From the NCBI RefSeq assembly GCF_028554725.1, contig NC_071668.1:2356001-2420000 (forward strand): DNA of 64,000 bases. The letters are read 5' to 3'. Made by a program: the position numbers and the translations under genes. The first letter of the stretch is position 1. Each line of letters begins with the position of its first letter. This stretch comes from Zeugodacus cucurbitae (Eukaryota; Arthropoda; Insecta; Diptera; Tephritidae). Below, piece after piece: positions 45,574-57,996 of the stretch. Below the pieces are notes generated by a model. That model made no database searches, had not been told where the DNA came from, and was given only the letters and a program-made list of their open reading frames with translations.

Positions 45574-45994
45574 AAGGGTATTTTTTTGAGTTGTGGAATT
45601 TTTAAGTAGACAGCTGTCAAACGAGCTGTCAAAGTTAACATATGTTTTTGACAGTTGTGTTTAGTATTCTTTAGAAATTTATCTTGTAAATACTTACAAC
45701 GGTAAAAATGTTTAAAAATCGTGGAAATTTATTTCCGAAAATGTTATTAGAAAAATTGCCTTGGTTAGAGTGGGTACAATCCTGAAATGAAACACCCCAA
45801 GGTATACAGATAAGTTTTGATTAGAGTTATGGTTATCGTCTTTGATTGGTCAAGACGTTTTGGTCCGCAAAATTAATACCGTTCGTCAAGGTTTTATGAT
45901 TTAGCTACCTATTGTGTAAGTTAGATCAATTAAGAAGCCAAATCCAGCCATTTTTCTAAAGTAAAATCTTTCTAACACCAAAAAAACACCCTTT
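45574..45994. mobile_element. short element with GGGT(A/G)TTTTTTTG ends
   Basis: The left end AAGGGTATTTTTTTGAG (after TA at 45572-45573) is inverted at the right as ...CCAAAAAAACACCCTTTT. Just inside lies GACAGCTGTCAAACGAGCTG. I recall this end type from Tc1/mariner-class elements common in tephritids; the fragment at 61120-61304 has the same end. No open frame. Confidence 0.55.
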
Positions 45995-46922
45995 TCAAAT
46001 ACAGTGTATATAGTAAGTACGTCTTTACTTTAATATGCAGATATTTTTATAACAATTTGCTTTTGTGCACGAATTCGTATTTGTGGCGATGAAATCACTT
46101 AAGAGCACAATAACTTTCAACCTTGTTATAATTTTTTATTAATTTAAAGAGAAATTGTATTTCTGCATTGGACATTATCAAGGACAAATTCGCAGAGACG
46201 AATGGAGTGATATTTGTTTATGTGGTCCTTCAATATTTATTTAAATTAAATTTCATGCTTTTGATAGCAACTTTAATATATAGAAATAGTCAGCAGATTC
46301 ACCGCGCTTTCTCCCGCTCATTCTATAGCTTCTGTTTCAATGCTAACTACGCTTTGTTCCTGTTGTATTTACATATGCGAAAGTGTGTGTGAAGGCAAAT
46401 GCGAAATTTTTTTAACTTGCATGCGATATTTCAGTTACCTTCCACAACAGCATGCCAGCATACTTAAGTTATTGATTATTTCATTGAAGCGTAACGCTGT
46501 TGTAACACACTCTCCAAGGATATACGAGCATGTGCTCATGTCTAGCAGACATATACGAGTATATGCCGCCGTGCATATGTTTATAATTAACAAATAGCGT
46601 ATAAAAGTAATAGCATGTTGCATGCAAACTAACACCGTAGACATTTACATGTACAGTGATTTCAGCGCGCATATCTCAATGTCGTGTTTTTTCTAATAGC
46701 CTTCGAACTGGCAGATCGCAGGTCACGCATCAGCATACCTCTTGTGAGCCGCTATGGTCGATTTCATATGATTTCTTTTCAACTGGGTTGTATATTTGTG
46801 CTTTCCGTTAGTGAATAGTGAGAATATTAAAGCATAAAGAGTATAAAATGATATATATTGAAATAGTGTTTAAATCCAGTTCTTAGAGCTACAATATATG
46901 CTTTACTTTGTTTGTTTGCCTG
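45995..46922. other. gene-free stretch
   Basis: No gene recognised. Overlapping frames of 63-85 codons at 46340-46672 on both strands show no domain. Confidence 0.45.
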
Positions 46923-47206
46923 CTAAGCTTTTATTTGAAAAATTAAACTTTCATCTAAAACTTTAAGCTTTCACTTGCCACATATACTTTTCTCTTAAAA
47001 TCCAAGCAGCGACTCATTAAGTGCTTTAATTTCCACATTCCTCCCTGACATACCATAAAATATTCTTCACTTTGCCAGTTAAGCTTTCATTTGAAAAATT
47101 AAACTTTCATCTAAAACTTTAAGCTTTCACTTGCCACAAATCTAAAAATCCAAGCAACGGCACATTAAGTGCTTTAATTTCCACATTCCTCACTCACATG
47201 CCACTA
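46923..47206. repeat. ~156-bp tandem duplication
   Basis: TAAGCTTTTATTTGAAAAAT at 46924 recurs as TAAGCTTTCATTTGAAAAAT at 47080, and the copies continue in parallel through AAGTGCTTTAATTTCCACAT. The period is 156 bp with small indels, so it is older than the 204-bp duplication at 10758. Confidence 0.85.
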
Positions 47207-50200
47207 ATTACTGTTGCATGAAATCGGTTTCCTTTTCTCGTACAACAAGGCGCCACCCTCAAAAACGTACAAAAGAGAAAAAAATTGAATAAAAAAGTGA
47301 GAATTGTTGAAATTTTCACACGTAATACTAAAACTGAGTGCGAAATGTACTTGAGTAACATTAGGCCAATGCGAAAAACATGAAAAAATTCTACAAGTAT
47401 ACCATACATTTGCGTGCATTTAAATAGGGTTATGACATGACAAGTAATTGATATGAAAATGGTTACAAAAAAGTATAGAAAAACTTACTAAAATTATTCT
47501 AACAAGGAAATTATGGAAATTAGTTGAGAAGTTCACACAATTCTAAATAGTTTCGAGCACAAGTCCTTGACTGTTTTATATGGAATAAGTTCTCTTCGTT
47601 TTTGAGATTGAGAGATTGTTCCTCAACAAAGAAGAGCGCAAAGCTAAAACTTTACTATACTGGTACCATCTATACTATGCTAAACTATACTTTACTACAT
47701 TATATTATACTCAAAACTTAATATACGTATAACCTTTCTTAAAACTGTTCTTAAATTTCAACAATATTAAATTTCTTATTCCAACAGATAAATCACTTTT
47801 TATATCACCATCTGTGTTATTGCTCACTTTTCCGCTGTCTCGTGTTTTTTTGGATTTTTTCCAACAGCAGCAGTAGCGGTGGAACTAATCTAATTCTGAA
47901 ACGCTAATAACCTTTAGACACGCAAATCATAAATAATCTATCGTTATTATGCCTGCAAAAATGGGCGTGTATGTTTGTGCATGTGCTACCGCTGCTAACA
48001 TCGGTGCTCACACGATTGCTGAATAACGGCGAAGCTTTAATATTATGCAGATCAGAGTTCTAGGTGCGCGGGTGGGGGTCAAGTAGAAGAAGTTTCTATC
48101 ACCACACTGGGCAGTAGGTGAAAAGCTGTGAAAAGAAATACAGAAATAAAGTGCCTATTAGGTGGTCATTGGAACTCTAGTATAATTTAAGAACTTTCGG
48201 ATGTGTCGACGTTTCGGTTTTAATATTTTTTTAATTTGAGTGATTTTTATTAATATACTCATTATGAATATGAATCAATGTCAGAGACATACCTTCTCTG
48301 ACATTAATGCATGTATCCGTCTGATATTTCATGAGCTCCCGCTGTCATACATCGTCTCTGTTGTAAAAAGCGTCTTGCTGGACAAATATATTCGAAATGA
48401 AACTGACGTCTAGCCATGAACTGAGCCTAGAACTCACCAGTTGGCATATATGTCCTGTGAAAACGTTGAAGTGTCTCATCAGAGTTCCCACTTTTTCGGA
48501 TTTTTCAGATGTCCCCAAATCTGAAAACGGTTAAAAGTTGAAACATAATGAATGCAGTAACCGTGGATCGAAAAATGTAAATGGAAGGAGAACTCACTTG
48601 GGCTTTCCACTGGACACCAACTAAAGGAGAGAAAAAACGATTAAAGCTTTAATGTAGACTCGGTCACTTTGGAGGAAGAAGGTTTACTTTCGCCAGACTT
48701 TCATTGGTTCCTTTCTCTTTTCTTCTCTTTTTAAAAACTGGCCCGCATCTCCAACAGTAACAAAAGCTCAGTGTAATAGTTTTGCACAAAATGCGTATAA
48801 ATGTTAAATAAAAAGTTCAAGTTGTATTTGTAGTTGTAATTGTTGTTGTGTTAGTGAAAACTTTCGAATACACACATACGAGTACATACAATTGCCTGTG
48901 CGCATGGACTCTCAGGTGAAAGTTTCTGTTTTATGCCACTCAAGTGTAACAAAGCACCTCTGGTGCATACTTGGCAGACTCACAGTTGTATGATACCGAC
49001 GAGCTAACTTCTCCACTACTGCCACTGAATGTGGTATATTTAGAAGGCTACCTGTGAGTGTTGGTAGCAGGCAACTCAATAGACCTTGCTGCTGAAACTA
49101 TGAGCTGGCACACTTTGATAGCCCAAGCAGCCTCGCCATGGCACAGAGATCGCTTTCACATGCATCTACTGTGTGTAGCACTCATGCGAGTATTTATTTC
49201 ATGCGACGGCAGTTAACTTGTAGTAGAGCGTTGAGTGCATATATATTATGTCTATGCAGTTCACCATTAAATTTATGTGTTTGTAATAGTTAGGTGCAGC
49301 ATGCAGCAACAACGTCAATCGCACCGGCGTCAAGCAACAAATCTATAATTCATGCTATTGAAGTCATTAAATCATACCGCGCCGAGGTGACACCACAAAG
49401 AATCTAAGAGCACTAACATACACACGAATACTTATACGAGTAAGTATATATATAAGTAATGCAAGCACCTGGTTAGGCTGGCGTACCTCACTTAAAATGT
49501 GTCCGTGTGTTTTAGAATTTTAGGACGTTCCACATTTAGCTTCGCTTTTATGTGCATAATTTATACTTTTATTTTCCTACTAACTCGCTCAAAAAACATT
49601 CGTTTTTTATGCTGCGCTTTGTCGATGCTCAGGTCGGCATGAAATTGACATGTTGATGTGATGATGGCGATGACATACCACCCGAGGCACACGCTCCCTT
49701 CCTTTATAAGCGCATAAACATACAACGAAGCATATGCGGAAGCACATAATTCAGTACTTTTGTATTTGAGTGTGTGTGTATGAGTGCTTTTAAATAACAG
49801 TATTTCTTTAGACTTGCATTTGCCAGTTATATACATATATACGTATATATATATATATGTTAGTATGTATGAGTGCCTGTCAGTGTGTGTTTTTCGTGGT
49901 TGACTGCTCGGTTGCTTTGTTATTAGCGAGCACACAGAGCATTAGCATAGTCACACAAGTAATTTCAGCCGAAAAAAAGCACGGCAGTGGCAAGCAGCAA
50001 CCATAACTCAGCAGCTCGTTTTTTCGCCTTTGACGAGTTAGACCAGTGTGACGAGTGTGTGTGGTGCGCCGCAAATTTATTATTAGCTGCATACAGGGTG
50101 CACGGCAACATAATAAATATGCAATTATGCTAGACTATATTCCAAATTTAATGCAGAGTTAGAGAGAGTTAAAGGCTACGAGGCTCCATAGCTAATGCGC

Positions 50201-52179
50201 CACTCAAACTTCTGCTGGTGTTCCATACGTGATATACTGCGCTTTATGTGGCATGTGAGTTAATCACTTGTGTGTTCGCCGAGCTATTTGCATGGCCGCC
50301 CATTATGCTGTCAAATGCTAATAGACCTTTATGGCCTCACTCGCTGGCTGCCGCGCTGGCATCTCGCTTTGTCGCTTGTGACATTATAAATATTTGAGTC
50401 ATACGCTTCTCATATGTTGCGGCTGTTTATAAATTTCGAGTCGAGCGTTTTTTGTGCGCGCTGTCCTCATTTCTGCGCGCTCCTTAAGAATAGTCCTGCT
50501 TTCTTTCACACACAGTTACGGTCGAGGACGAGGCGCGCGCTCATTAGCATCGAAAGTGTGCTTTTTGCCAACATTTTCACCAAGTTAAATGAAAAGCAGG
50601 CGGAGCAGCAAAGTCATAAGTAGAAAAAAAACGGATCGTAAAAAATGAATTATGAACGCATATTGGCGCATTGGCAGCAGTCACAGCAGTAGCAGCCCAC
50701 ACGCCCGCACCAAACCGGTTCACGAAGGACTCGCAAAGAACTTCCACAATTGCTGTTGTCCTTTGGCTGCCTCAGAGCGCTCCGTTACGGCAAATTATCA
50801 CATACTACGTCAGTCGTTTGGCACAAACATTATGCAGTCAATAAAAGGTTTTTCTTTGTCTACTTTTAGGCGCATCACCAATGCCATCGACAAGCGCTTT
50901 AGGCATTTACTGTGAAGAAATGCCAGAAGACGACATGGCATCGGACATGGGACATGCGACGACAAATATACGCAAAACAGAAATGTATAAATAAAAACAA
51001 CAATAACCGTAAAATGTAAGTGCGGCTCGGCAGTTCCTGTGCAGGCGGTGCTCATTAAATCATAATTTCGCACAAGTTCCTTTGCGCCTGAGTTTCGAAC
51101 CGACCGTACATCAGCGTCAGCAGCGCTGCGCTGCGCATACATAAATACATGAGAAACTATAGAAATGCAAATTAAGTTTAAGTAGCTAGCAAAAGCTTAG
51201 GCAAAAAACGTCACAAATCACAAGAACAAAAAACAACAACAACCAGCTATGAGGCATATGGAAAATGGTGTATGGGAAATGGTGAATATTAACTGGTAAA
51301 TGGTAAATAGCAAATGGCGCAATGCCTAACGGAAAATCATAGCGGCAAAGACACGCTGGACAAAGGACACTCGAGTAGCTTTGAGTGCAGGAAGTGCTGC
51401 TGCTAATAAAGATGATTTACGCAGTGGAGCTATGCTTGTCTATGCCATGATTAACTCACATACAAACACACACATACACACACATATACACAAACAATCA
51501 CAAATGTGTTGACTGACAATGAGGCATATGCATGCAAAGTGCTGCAAAGAAAATACTGTATACTGCAGTAATAACTGTTTTTCTGAAAGTTGCAAAGGCG
51601 CCTAATGATAAAGTAACTCGGCCGTGCAGTAAAAAGCTTGTAGTTACTGTAAATCGTAAATCGGCTCGCTGCAGGATGCTTTGACTTCCTGCCATTTACT
51701 CAAGTAACAGTGTTCTTCTACTTGTTAAGGTCTTAACTAATAAGTGAGGCATGCTTCATTACCTATTTTCTATTAAAGGTTTTTTTCTGGAATTTTTTTT
51801 CTATTTTTAATCAATACATAAATATTGTGGAGTATCGAATTGAGTAGTTCACTAAAGATTTCCCAGTTATTATTCCATAAAATCTACTTAATTAGTACTA
51901 GCTGGTAGTTACTACTGATACAAGGTGTTGCACGCCTTTTTTTACATGATTTAAATAAATTTTGGTGTGCGCGGCTCATTTATATACTTCAATCGACTGG
52001 CTTTACAATAGTAGCACCTCTCAGTCCAGTTTTCGAAGCTCTTATCGAACGTTTATGACTATAACTCAACAGCGTTCTTGTGGTTTCCACATTGCAATCT
52101 AAACTATCATTCAATCAACATAATTAAAACCTAAAGCTGGCCTAAAGCTGTTAACGACCACGTCTTCTCATATATAAGT
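47207..52179. other. gene-free stretch
   Basis: About 5 kb without a supported gene. The longest frames (49561-49935 -, 124 codons; 50810-51142 -, 110 codons) have no domain and include decoded CA/TA repeats. Microsatellites lie at 49765-49778, 49842-49860 and 51465-51490. A perfect 11-bp hairpin is listed separately. Confidence 0.45.
48277..48305. repeat. perfect 11-bp inverted repeat (hairpin)
   Basis: AATGTCAGAGA is followed after 7 bases by its exact reverse complement TCTCTGACATT. No poly-T tail, gene end or transposon border was recognised beside it. Confidence 0.6.
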
Positions 52180-53410
52180 CCATCTGAATCGTTCACCTTA
52201 CAATATTTGCATCAAGAACCAATGAAGATAGTGGAACAACACAACAAATAAATAGTACTGTGTTCGGATTATATATATCGAACATGAAGACTCAGTGCCA
52301 ACGGATACTTTTTTACCGAGACTACCGGCAAAACTCTCAGATATTTGAAAGAAATTTAATGTGTCTCTGTGCCAAAAATGGTTAAAATCGATCACAACTT
52401 CCTCTAACTCCCATATACCTAATATAAGGATTTCAATCATCCGGTGGGTATATATCCGTATATATCGGTTAACATGTGAGACATCTTACAATATCAGATA
52501 TATCAATATTAAGGGGTTAGGGGTAGTTAGAGACACGAAAAAATGAGAATTTTCAGTATTTTTTTTTTTGCTATTAAATCATGTTATTTTACAAAAGTAA
52601 TACTCGTACTAAGGCATTATTATACACTGTATTGACTTAAAGTCACTAAAATTTAAAAAAAATGTATTATTTCTAAAGTTATAGCTGTCTGTGTTGGCCC
52701 AGTTTCAAAAAAAGGTCCTTGCGGTGACAATCATAAGTCCTTGGAGATTCAACTAAAATCAAACGGATAAAAAAATTAGTTTATAAATAGAAAATCCAGG
52801 GCCTGATAGAAGCTTTTTTTTCAAAAATTAACAAAATGTCGGCTCCGGAATTTTTTTTTAGATTTTTGGTCTTTGGTATTAAAAAATCGAAATTTTTGAA
52901 AAAAAAATCATTCGATTAGGCCTGAGTTTATTATGTATTCCAAAAGCTGTATAAATTTCATTAAAATCTACCGAGCGGTTTTCGAGTTACAGTTGTCACC
53001 AGTTCAAAAAACCTAGTTTTGAGAAAAAACATTTAAAGTTTCACACTAGCCCGAGCGCTTGTTGTTATTTGTCGAATTACTCTAAAAGCAATTATCGGAT
53101 AAACTTCAAATTTTCAGAGTATATTTTGAAGATAACTTAACGAAAAAGCAAAAAAAAATGATTTTTTGAAAATCCTGACTACCCCTAACCCCTTAAGTAG
53201 GCGTATAGTATTGGATATGATGCAGCTTGTCGGTGAAAGTGAGAGAAATCGGTTCTAGAATTATTTCAGTTCCCATACACTATACAGAATGATTTTCGTT
53301 ATTCTTGTGGACTTTATACCCAAATATCAAATTGTACGTTATCTTAATTATGCATAGAAAATACAAGAGTATAAAGCGATTACAGCCGAACTTCACCCTT
53401 CCTTTCTTGT
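52180..53410 (-). repeat. dispersed long repeat (minus), interrupted by TTAA copy D
   Basis: Reverse-complemented, this matches the unit at 57997-59170: CACTATCTTCATTGGTTCTT here pairs with CACTATCATCATTGGTTCCT there, and GATTTTAACCAT with TCTGGTACAGAGACAC-type text also corresponds. The end at about 53395 reads, inverted, AGAAAGGAAGGGTGAAGTTC, like the start of the other copy. The TTAA element at 52513-53192 splits it. Confidence 0.65.
52513..53192. mobile_element. TTAA-bounded ~0.7-kb element, copy D (680 bp)
   Basis: TTAA lies at 52509-52512 and 53193-53196. The ends are GGGGTTAGGGGTAGTTAG and, inverted, GGGGTTAGGGGTAGTCAGG. The interior shares scattered blocks with copy B (a TTTTCGAGTTACAGTTGTCA region against its TTTGAGATATCATGTCAACC), so it looks like a separate subfamily. 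Confidence 0.8.
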
Positions 53411-54684
53411 TTTTAATCAGGATTTTGCAAAATTCTTGTCTTCTTTGATAAATAATTTAGCATCTTAAAGATCTGTAATCCAATATATTCTAAAATTCAA
53501 TACAGAAATCTATGACTAAAAACCATTATGTTTGAAAAAACCCACAGAGTCTATTAAAACGATTGAATGACCAAAGAAGCTTCATACACTGCTTTCCCTT
53601 TGAAATGCCACATCAATATGTTCGAATGAGGAAAAAACTTGGTTTTTCTTACTACTCCTTTTCCAGGAGCCGAAGGCAGGTCCATCGCCATACACATATC
53701 CTTGTTCCATATATGCAGCCACATATTGTATTGTTATACTTGGAAACACACAATGATGGCAGCGAAACGCAGTGTTCCGATAAATGCTGGCATGCAATAA
53801 AAAAGAGGCAGAAAAACATTCAAAGAAAATAAAAAAGGCTAAATGGTGAGAATGCTCGCCCGCACACCGTCGCTTTATAGCGTCCTGAGCAGCATGCGAG
53901 CACGCAGTATGTGTGTGTTGTAAAACCTGCGTAAGCGTTGTAAGCTTCACTGTGTGTGTGTGTGTGGGTGAGGGAGTACGACACGTGTAAGCTAGTGAGT
54001 TCCCGGAGAAGGCAAGCGGATGACAAGCATAAGAATGCGTTCGCAAAGAATGCAAATATTTGCAAAAGTGGCAGATGCAACATGAGTGTTTCAACACAAC
54101 ACAACATGCCTGTTGTGCTCCTACGTGTACAAGTGGCGGTGAAAGTGTTTGGAAGCAGCAAAAAAAACAAAAAATTTAAAAAATGTTGGAACAAACAAAA
54201 ACCCTTTGCGTTTATTACTTAGCATGTCGCAAGTCCGTGTTATCCCTTTGACAGCAGCTACAGACAGCGGTGACATGTCTGATGGCTGGTAATAACAATT
54301 GCGACGCTTTGTTGTTCTTGCTGTTGTTGTGGCAATACAGTTATAAAGGCATTAAGTGCCGTCAATACAAGCGTGTAGAAATTTGCAAAAACGTTTACGT
54401 CGACAAATAAACGTTTAAAATGTGCGCCAAAGACGGAAGCTGCGGGATAAAATGCTTTTAAGGCTGATAAGATAAGGCAACAAACCACAAGTGACACACT
54501 TTCCGGATGCCGTTCGCATTTCGGCTGTTTATGCGGAGGTCCATTATTTTTTATCTGTGTGTGTGTTATGGCGAAATAATTCGGAAATTCTTAGAATTTT
54601 TGGTAAAAATGTAAATAATTGTGAAATGTTGTGGCACGTTTACAAGTGTTTTATAAAAGGTCTAAATATGGAATATATACATAT
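53411..54684. other. gene-free stretch
   Basis: The minus frames at 53582-54097 (171 codons) and 53820-54194 (124 codons) overlap each other and run through CA/TG repeats. Their translations are His/Cys/Ser-rich without domains, so none is called. A TG run is at 53951-53967. Confidence 0.45.
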
Positions 54685-54685
54685 A

Positions 54686-54940
54686 GAGGTGTGTTCAAAA
54701 AATAACGGGAATTTTAAAATTTCTAATTGCGAGGTATCGTTGAAAGAGCCAAAGACTCTCCTAACCTAAAATCGAGTTTAAGAAGTGTTTAGAGGATTGG
54801 AAGAAGTGGAAGCATAAGACAATAATATCAAATGTGGACTACCGTGAAGGCGGCAACTTTAATATAGACGAATGAATTTTATTTATTTTATTTTTTTTTT
54901 CAAAAAACGAAAATTCCCATTATTTTTTGAACACACCTCG
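54686..54940 (+). mobile_element. mariner-derived MITE, 255 bp (copy 4), keeps transposase C-terminus
   Basis: TA flanks it (54684-54685 and 54941-54942). Ends: GAGGTGTGTTCAAAAAATAA and its inverted match. Positions about 54765-54880 on + encode KIEFKKCLEDWKKWKHKTI, followed by a ISNVDY-type end and IDE then stop, which is the C-terminal tail of a mariner transposase. The element is therefore a deletion product of an autonomous mariner. Confidence 0.87.
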
Positions 54941-54942
54941 TA

Positions 54943-57900
54943 TGAGCAGATGATAGTAAAAAATAAATTTTCTATGTGTGAAAATATTTTTTAAATATAA
55001 GTTTCTAAAATCCTGGAAATTCTGACAGCTTAAGTAAAATTAAAATCTCTCAAATTCCTTACGAAAACACATTACATTTACACATGCTCGTAAACCCAAT
55101 TCCGACTGTATTTGGTTGCCACTGAAATCAAGTGGTAAATAAAGAATCCAACAACAACTGTGGGATATTAAATATAAACGCGCCAAAGAAATGCGAGCAA
55201 ATCTTTCTTCTAGAAAACTGAGATAAGCATTATTGCAGCAAGAGCAATCATACAGAAGGGCTGCGCGCACAAAACAACAGTTACAAGACAGCCAAAGCAG
55301 CGGCAGTGACAGCGAAAGTAGCGAAAACTAAAAGTTTGCACCAAAATCCGGCGACCTGCGGCCCCGCTATTAGAGTAGCTGTGAAAGCAGCAAGTCAGAG
55401 CTGGAGCTGGAAGCGGCAGCAGAACAGTAGTAAATAGTTGTTGTAGTAGTAACTATGTGGCAGTGGCAGCGGTGGCAACTTGAAATCGCTTTATTTTTCT
55501 CGCACCGCAAACAGCGCTCAAAGGATTACGGAAAGTTCGTCGTCGTCGTTGGATTTGAGTGTCCTCCGCGCGCATTTCTATGCATAACTTTATTTATGGC
55601 AAGCGTGTGTGCACCGTTATAGTAAATGCGTTTGCGTATATTGTAAGCGCGTGTACGCACTAAATAAGTTCGAATGTGTGTTCGATACGCGCACTCGCTA
55701 AACACATACAACTACAGCTACACAACTGTACTTTTGTATTTATGTTAGTGTGTGTGAGTCTGTAGCCGCTATAGATTATTTAGTTGTGTGTAAATAGTAG
55801 ATTTCCCCACTCCACTCTCATGGCGCACGGCTGAAGCCGAGATGAAGTCCTTAAATGTAGCATTTTACTGCAGTGGGCTAACGATTATGGTGGCTGAATA
55901 TAAATTGAGGAATTAAGCAAAAGCAACGCTGGGAAGCAGTGGCGCTGCAGCTAAGGAAGTTCGCAAAAATTTCGTTCGTACTTTTGCACATTTCTTCTTC
56001 TTTAGACGGAGATTGGAGCTGCTGCTGTCCGCTGTTGGTTTGTATGGTTGTTGGCGTTGTTGGCGTTGTTGCAGTTTTTCCACGCTTTTCTTGTTACATT
56101 TTCGTACCACTTAAGTGGCGTTTGTTGTTGTTTACGCGCTGGCAATACAGTAAATACTTATATGCTTAATACTATGCATATATGTATTGTAGTTAAGCGG
56201 TAATTTCGCATGTATGTGTGGCTGGCTTGAGGAGGTTACGTATACGCAACGGCGCGAAATTAAATGTGAAGAGATTGGCGCGCGCACAAGACAACACTCT
56301 TGTGTTTGAGGCGCACTGGACAGCCAGCAGTAGCTGTAGCTTTGGTATAAAGCATCTTTGGCGCTTTCTCTTTCTCTGGCGCCTCACTGCACCCCCTAGT
56401 ATCTCTTCTCAGCACTTTGGCACTTAAAGTCTTACATTTGCTTTAATACAAATACATTTGCGAATCGGTTGCTATGGGTTATAGTTTCCGTTTCCGCACA
56501 ATGTTCCAAAGCAATAAAGTATTTTTTTGTTTTCGCCTCGAGAAGTCGATGCTCACTCTAGCCAAATGCCTTACATTGAATTTTTACGACCCCTCAAGGG
56601 TGTAGGATTGCAATTCGCGCTCACATATAAATATGTATTTTCAATTCTCTTGCTGCCTACATTTGAGCACCAAAATCACGAAATTCCTAAAAATTCCTTC
56701 CATGTTTCCTCGTACATTAGTAACTGCAGTGCTAGCGCTTTTTAACCATTATCATTAGAAAAAAAGAGAAGCTGAAAAATAAATAAAATGAATATAAAAG
56801 TTAATTCTCACCGGATGTGCGTAAACTGCATATGAATGCCGAGTTAATGTGCGGAATGTCCTGCGTGCGAGCTGGCAAGCAATCAACTCTTAACTTTTGC
56901 GGTCTGCTGCGGCGCTCGATTATGCGCACACGCACATTCGCTGTCGCATTAACCGTATAACTAACACGTTTAAGCTGCGGTTAATCCGGCTCATGATCCG
57001 CTTATCATCACCAAGTGTGTGCCCACCAACCACAAACCAGGGTCGCCATGCGCCAGCCACCCAGCCAGCCAGCCATAAGGTCAGTTAAGAAAATTATTAC
57101 GTATACTTAAGTACGCACATAAGTGCTCGAATGAAAGTTTAATAATAATTTTTTACACGCCACCACACAAAAACGTGTTGCATTACCGCAAATGCTGCGC
57201 TGTCATTGCATGCTGTCGGATGCCTCCACTCTGCCACAGCCACTTCCACTGCCACTCAAAAGGCCAATGAATAATTTAGCGAAGTTGTTGCCGAAGCAAT
57301 TTGCGAACGATTTTGTGTGAAAAGTTAAAAAAGGTAAGGCGAACTGCTCCGCTTAAATGTATAATGTGAAGTTATAAAGTTAAGAGCAACAAAGTGTGGT
57401 CAGTGTCGAGTATTGAACCCCACTCCATTGGTCCCACTGGTGGGTGGGTGGAGAGCTCAAGGTGTGCATATAAAATGTCAGACAGCAGTTTTAGTATCAC
57501 ATACATTTGTTATTATATTAATACAGTTATAAGGTCATTTAATTCGATGTTTCGTGAACAACTGAGGCATTCAGGTAACAGGAACAGATGAGTAGTTACA
57601 ATCGTCATATCTTTATACCTGTTTTGAATTCTAAGTAAACTCGTTTTGTCGATTCTATTCTCGGTTTGGTGGAACAAGTGTATAACGTAGCTCTGGGTGT
57701 TCTATAGTGAATCTCCACTCTTCCTAAATCCTTTTCTTTATTTTCATCTTCTTTGACTCATTCAACATATCTCATTTCTCTGGAATTATTAATTAAATGA
57801 AGTTATTCATTTAACGAGAAAAAATTACTGTAATTCAACAAGACTTTAAAAATGGCATTAAATAACGGTAAATTTATTAATCTCGAGATTATTCAAGCCA

Positions 57901-57996
57901 AGAAGCAAAGAGAGTTCTGCAAGTGAAGTTAGCTGCGGTTCCTAAGATGTTTACAATACTCACTCATATTACATTTTTACTTAAAAGCATATCAGA
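54943..57996. other. gene-free stretch
   Basis: No gene supported. At 55280-55560 the sequence is GC-richer with AGCGGCAGC and GTCGTCGTCGTTGG tracts, the look of fly 5' UTR DNA, but no frame or splice site chain follows. Several 60-76 codon frames are without domains. Confidence 0.45.

Noticed and set aside
53582..54194. Overlapping minus frames of 171 and 124 codons
   Set aside because: They share DNA in different frames and run through TG/CA repeats; nothing resembles a conserved protein.
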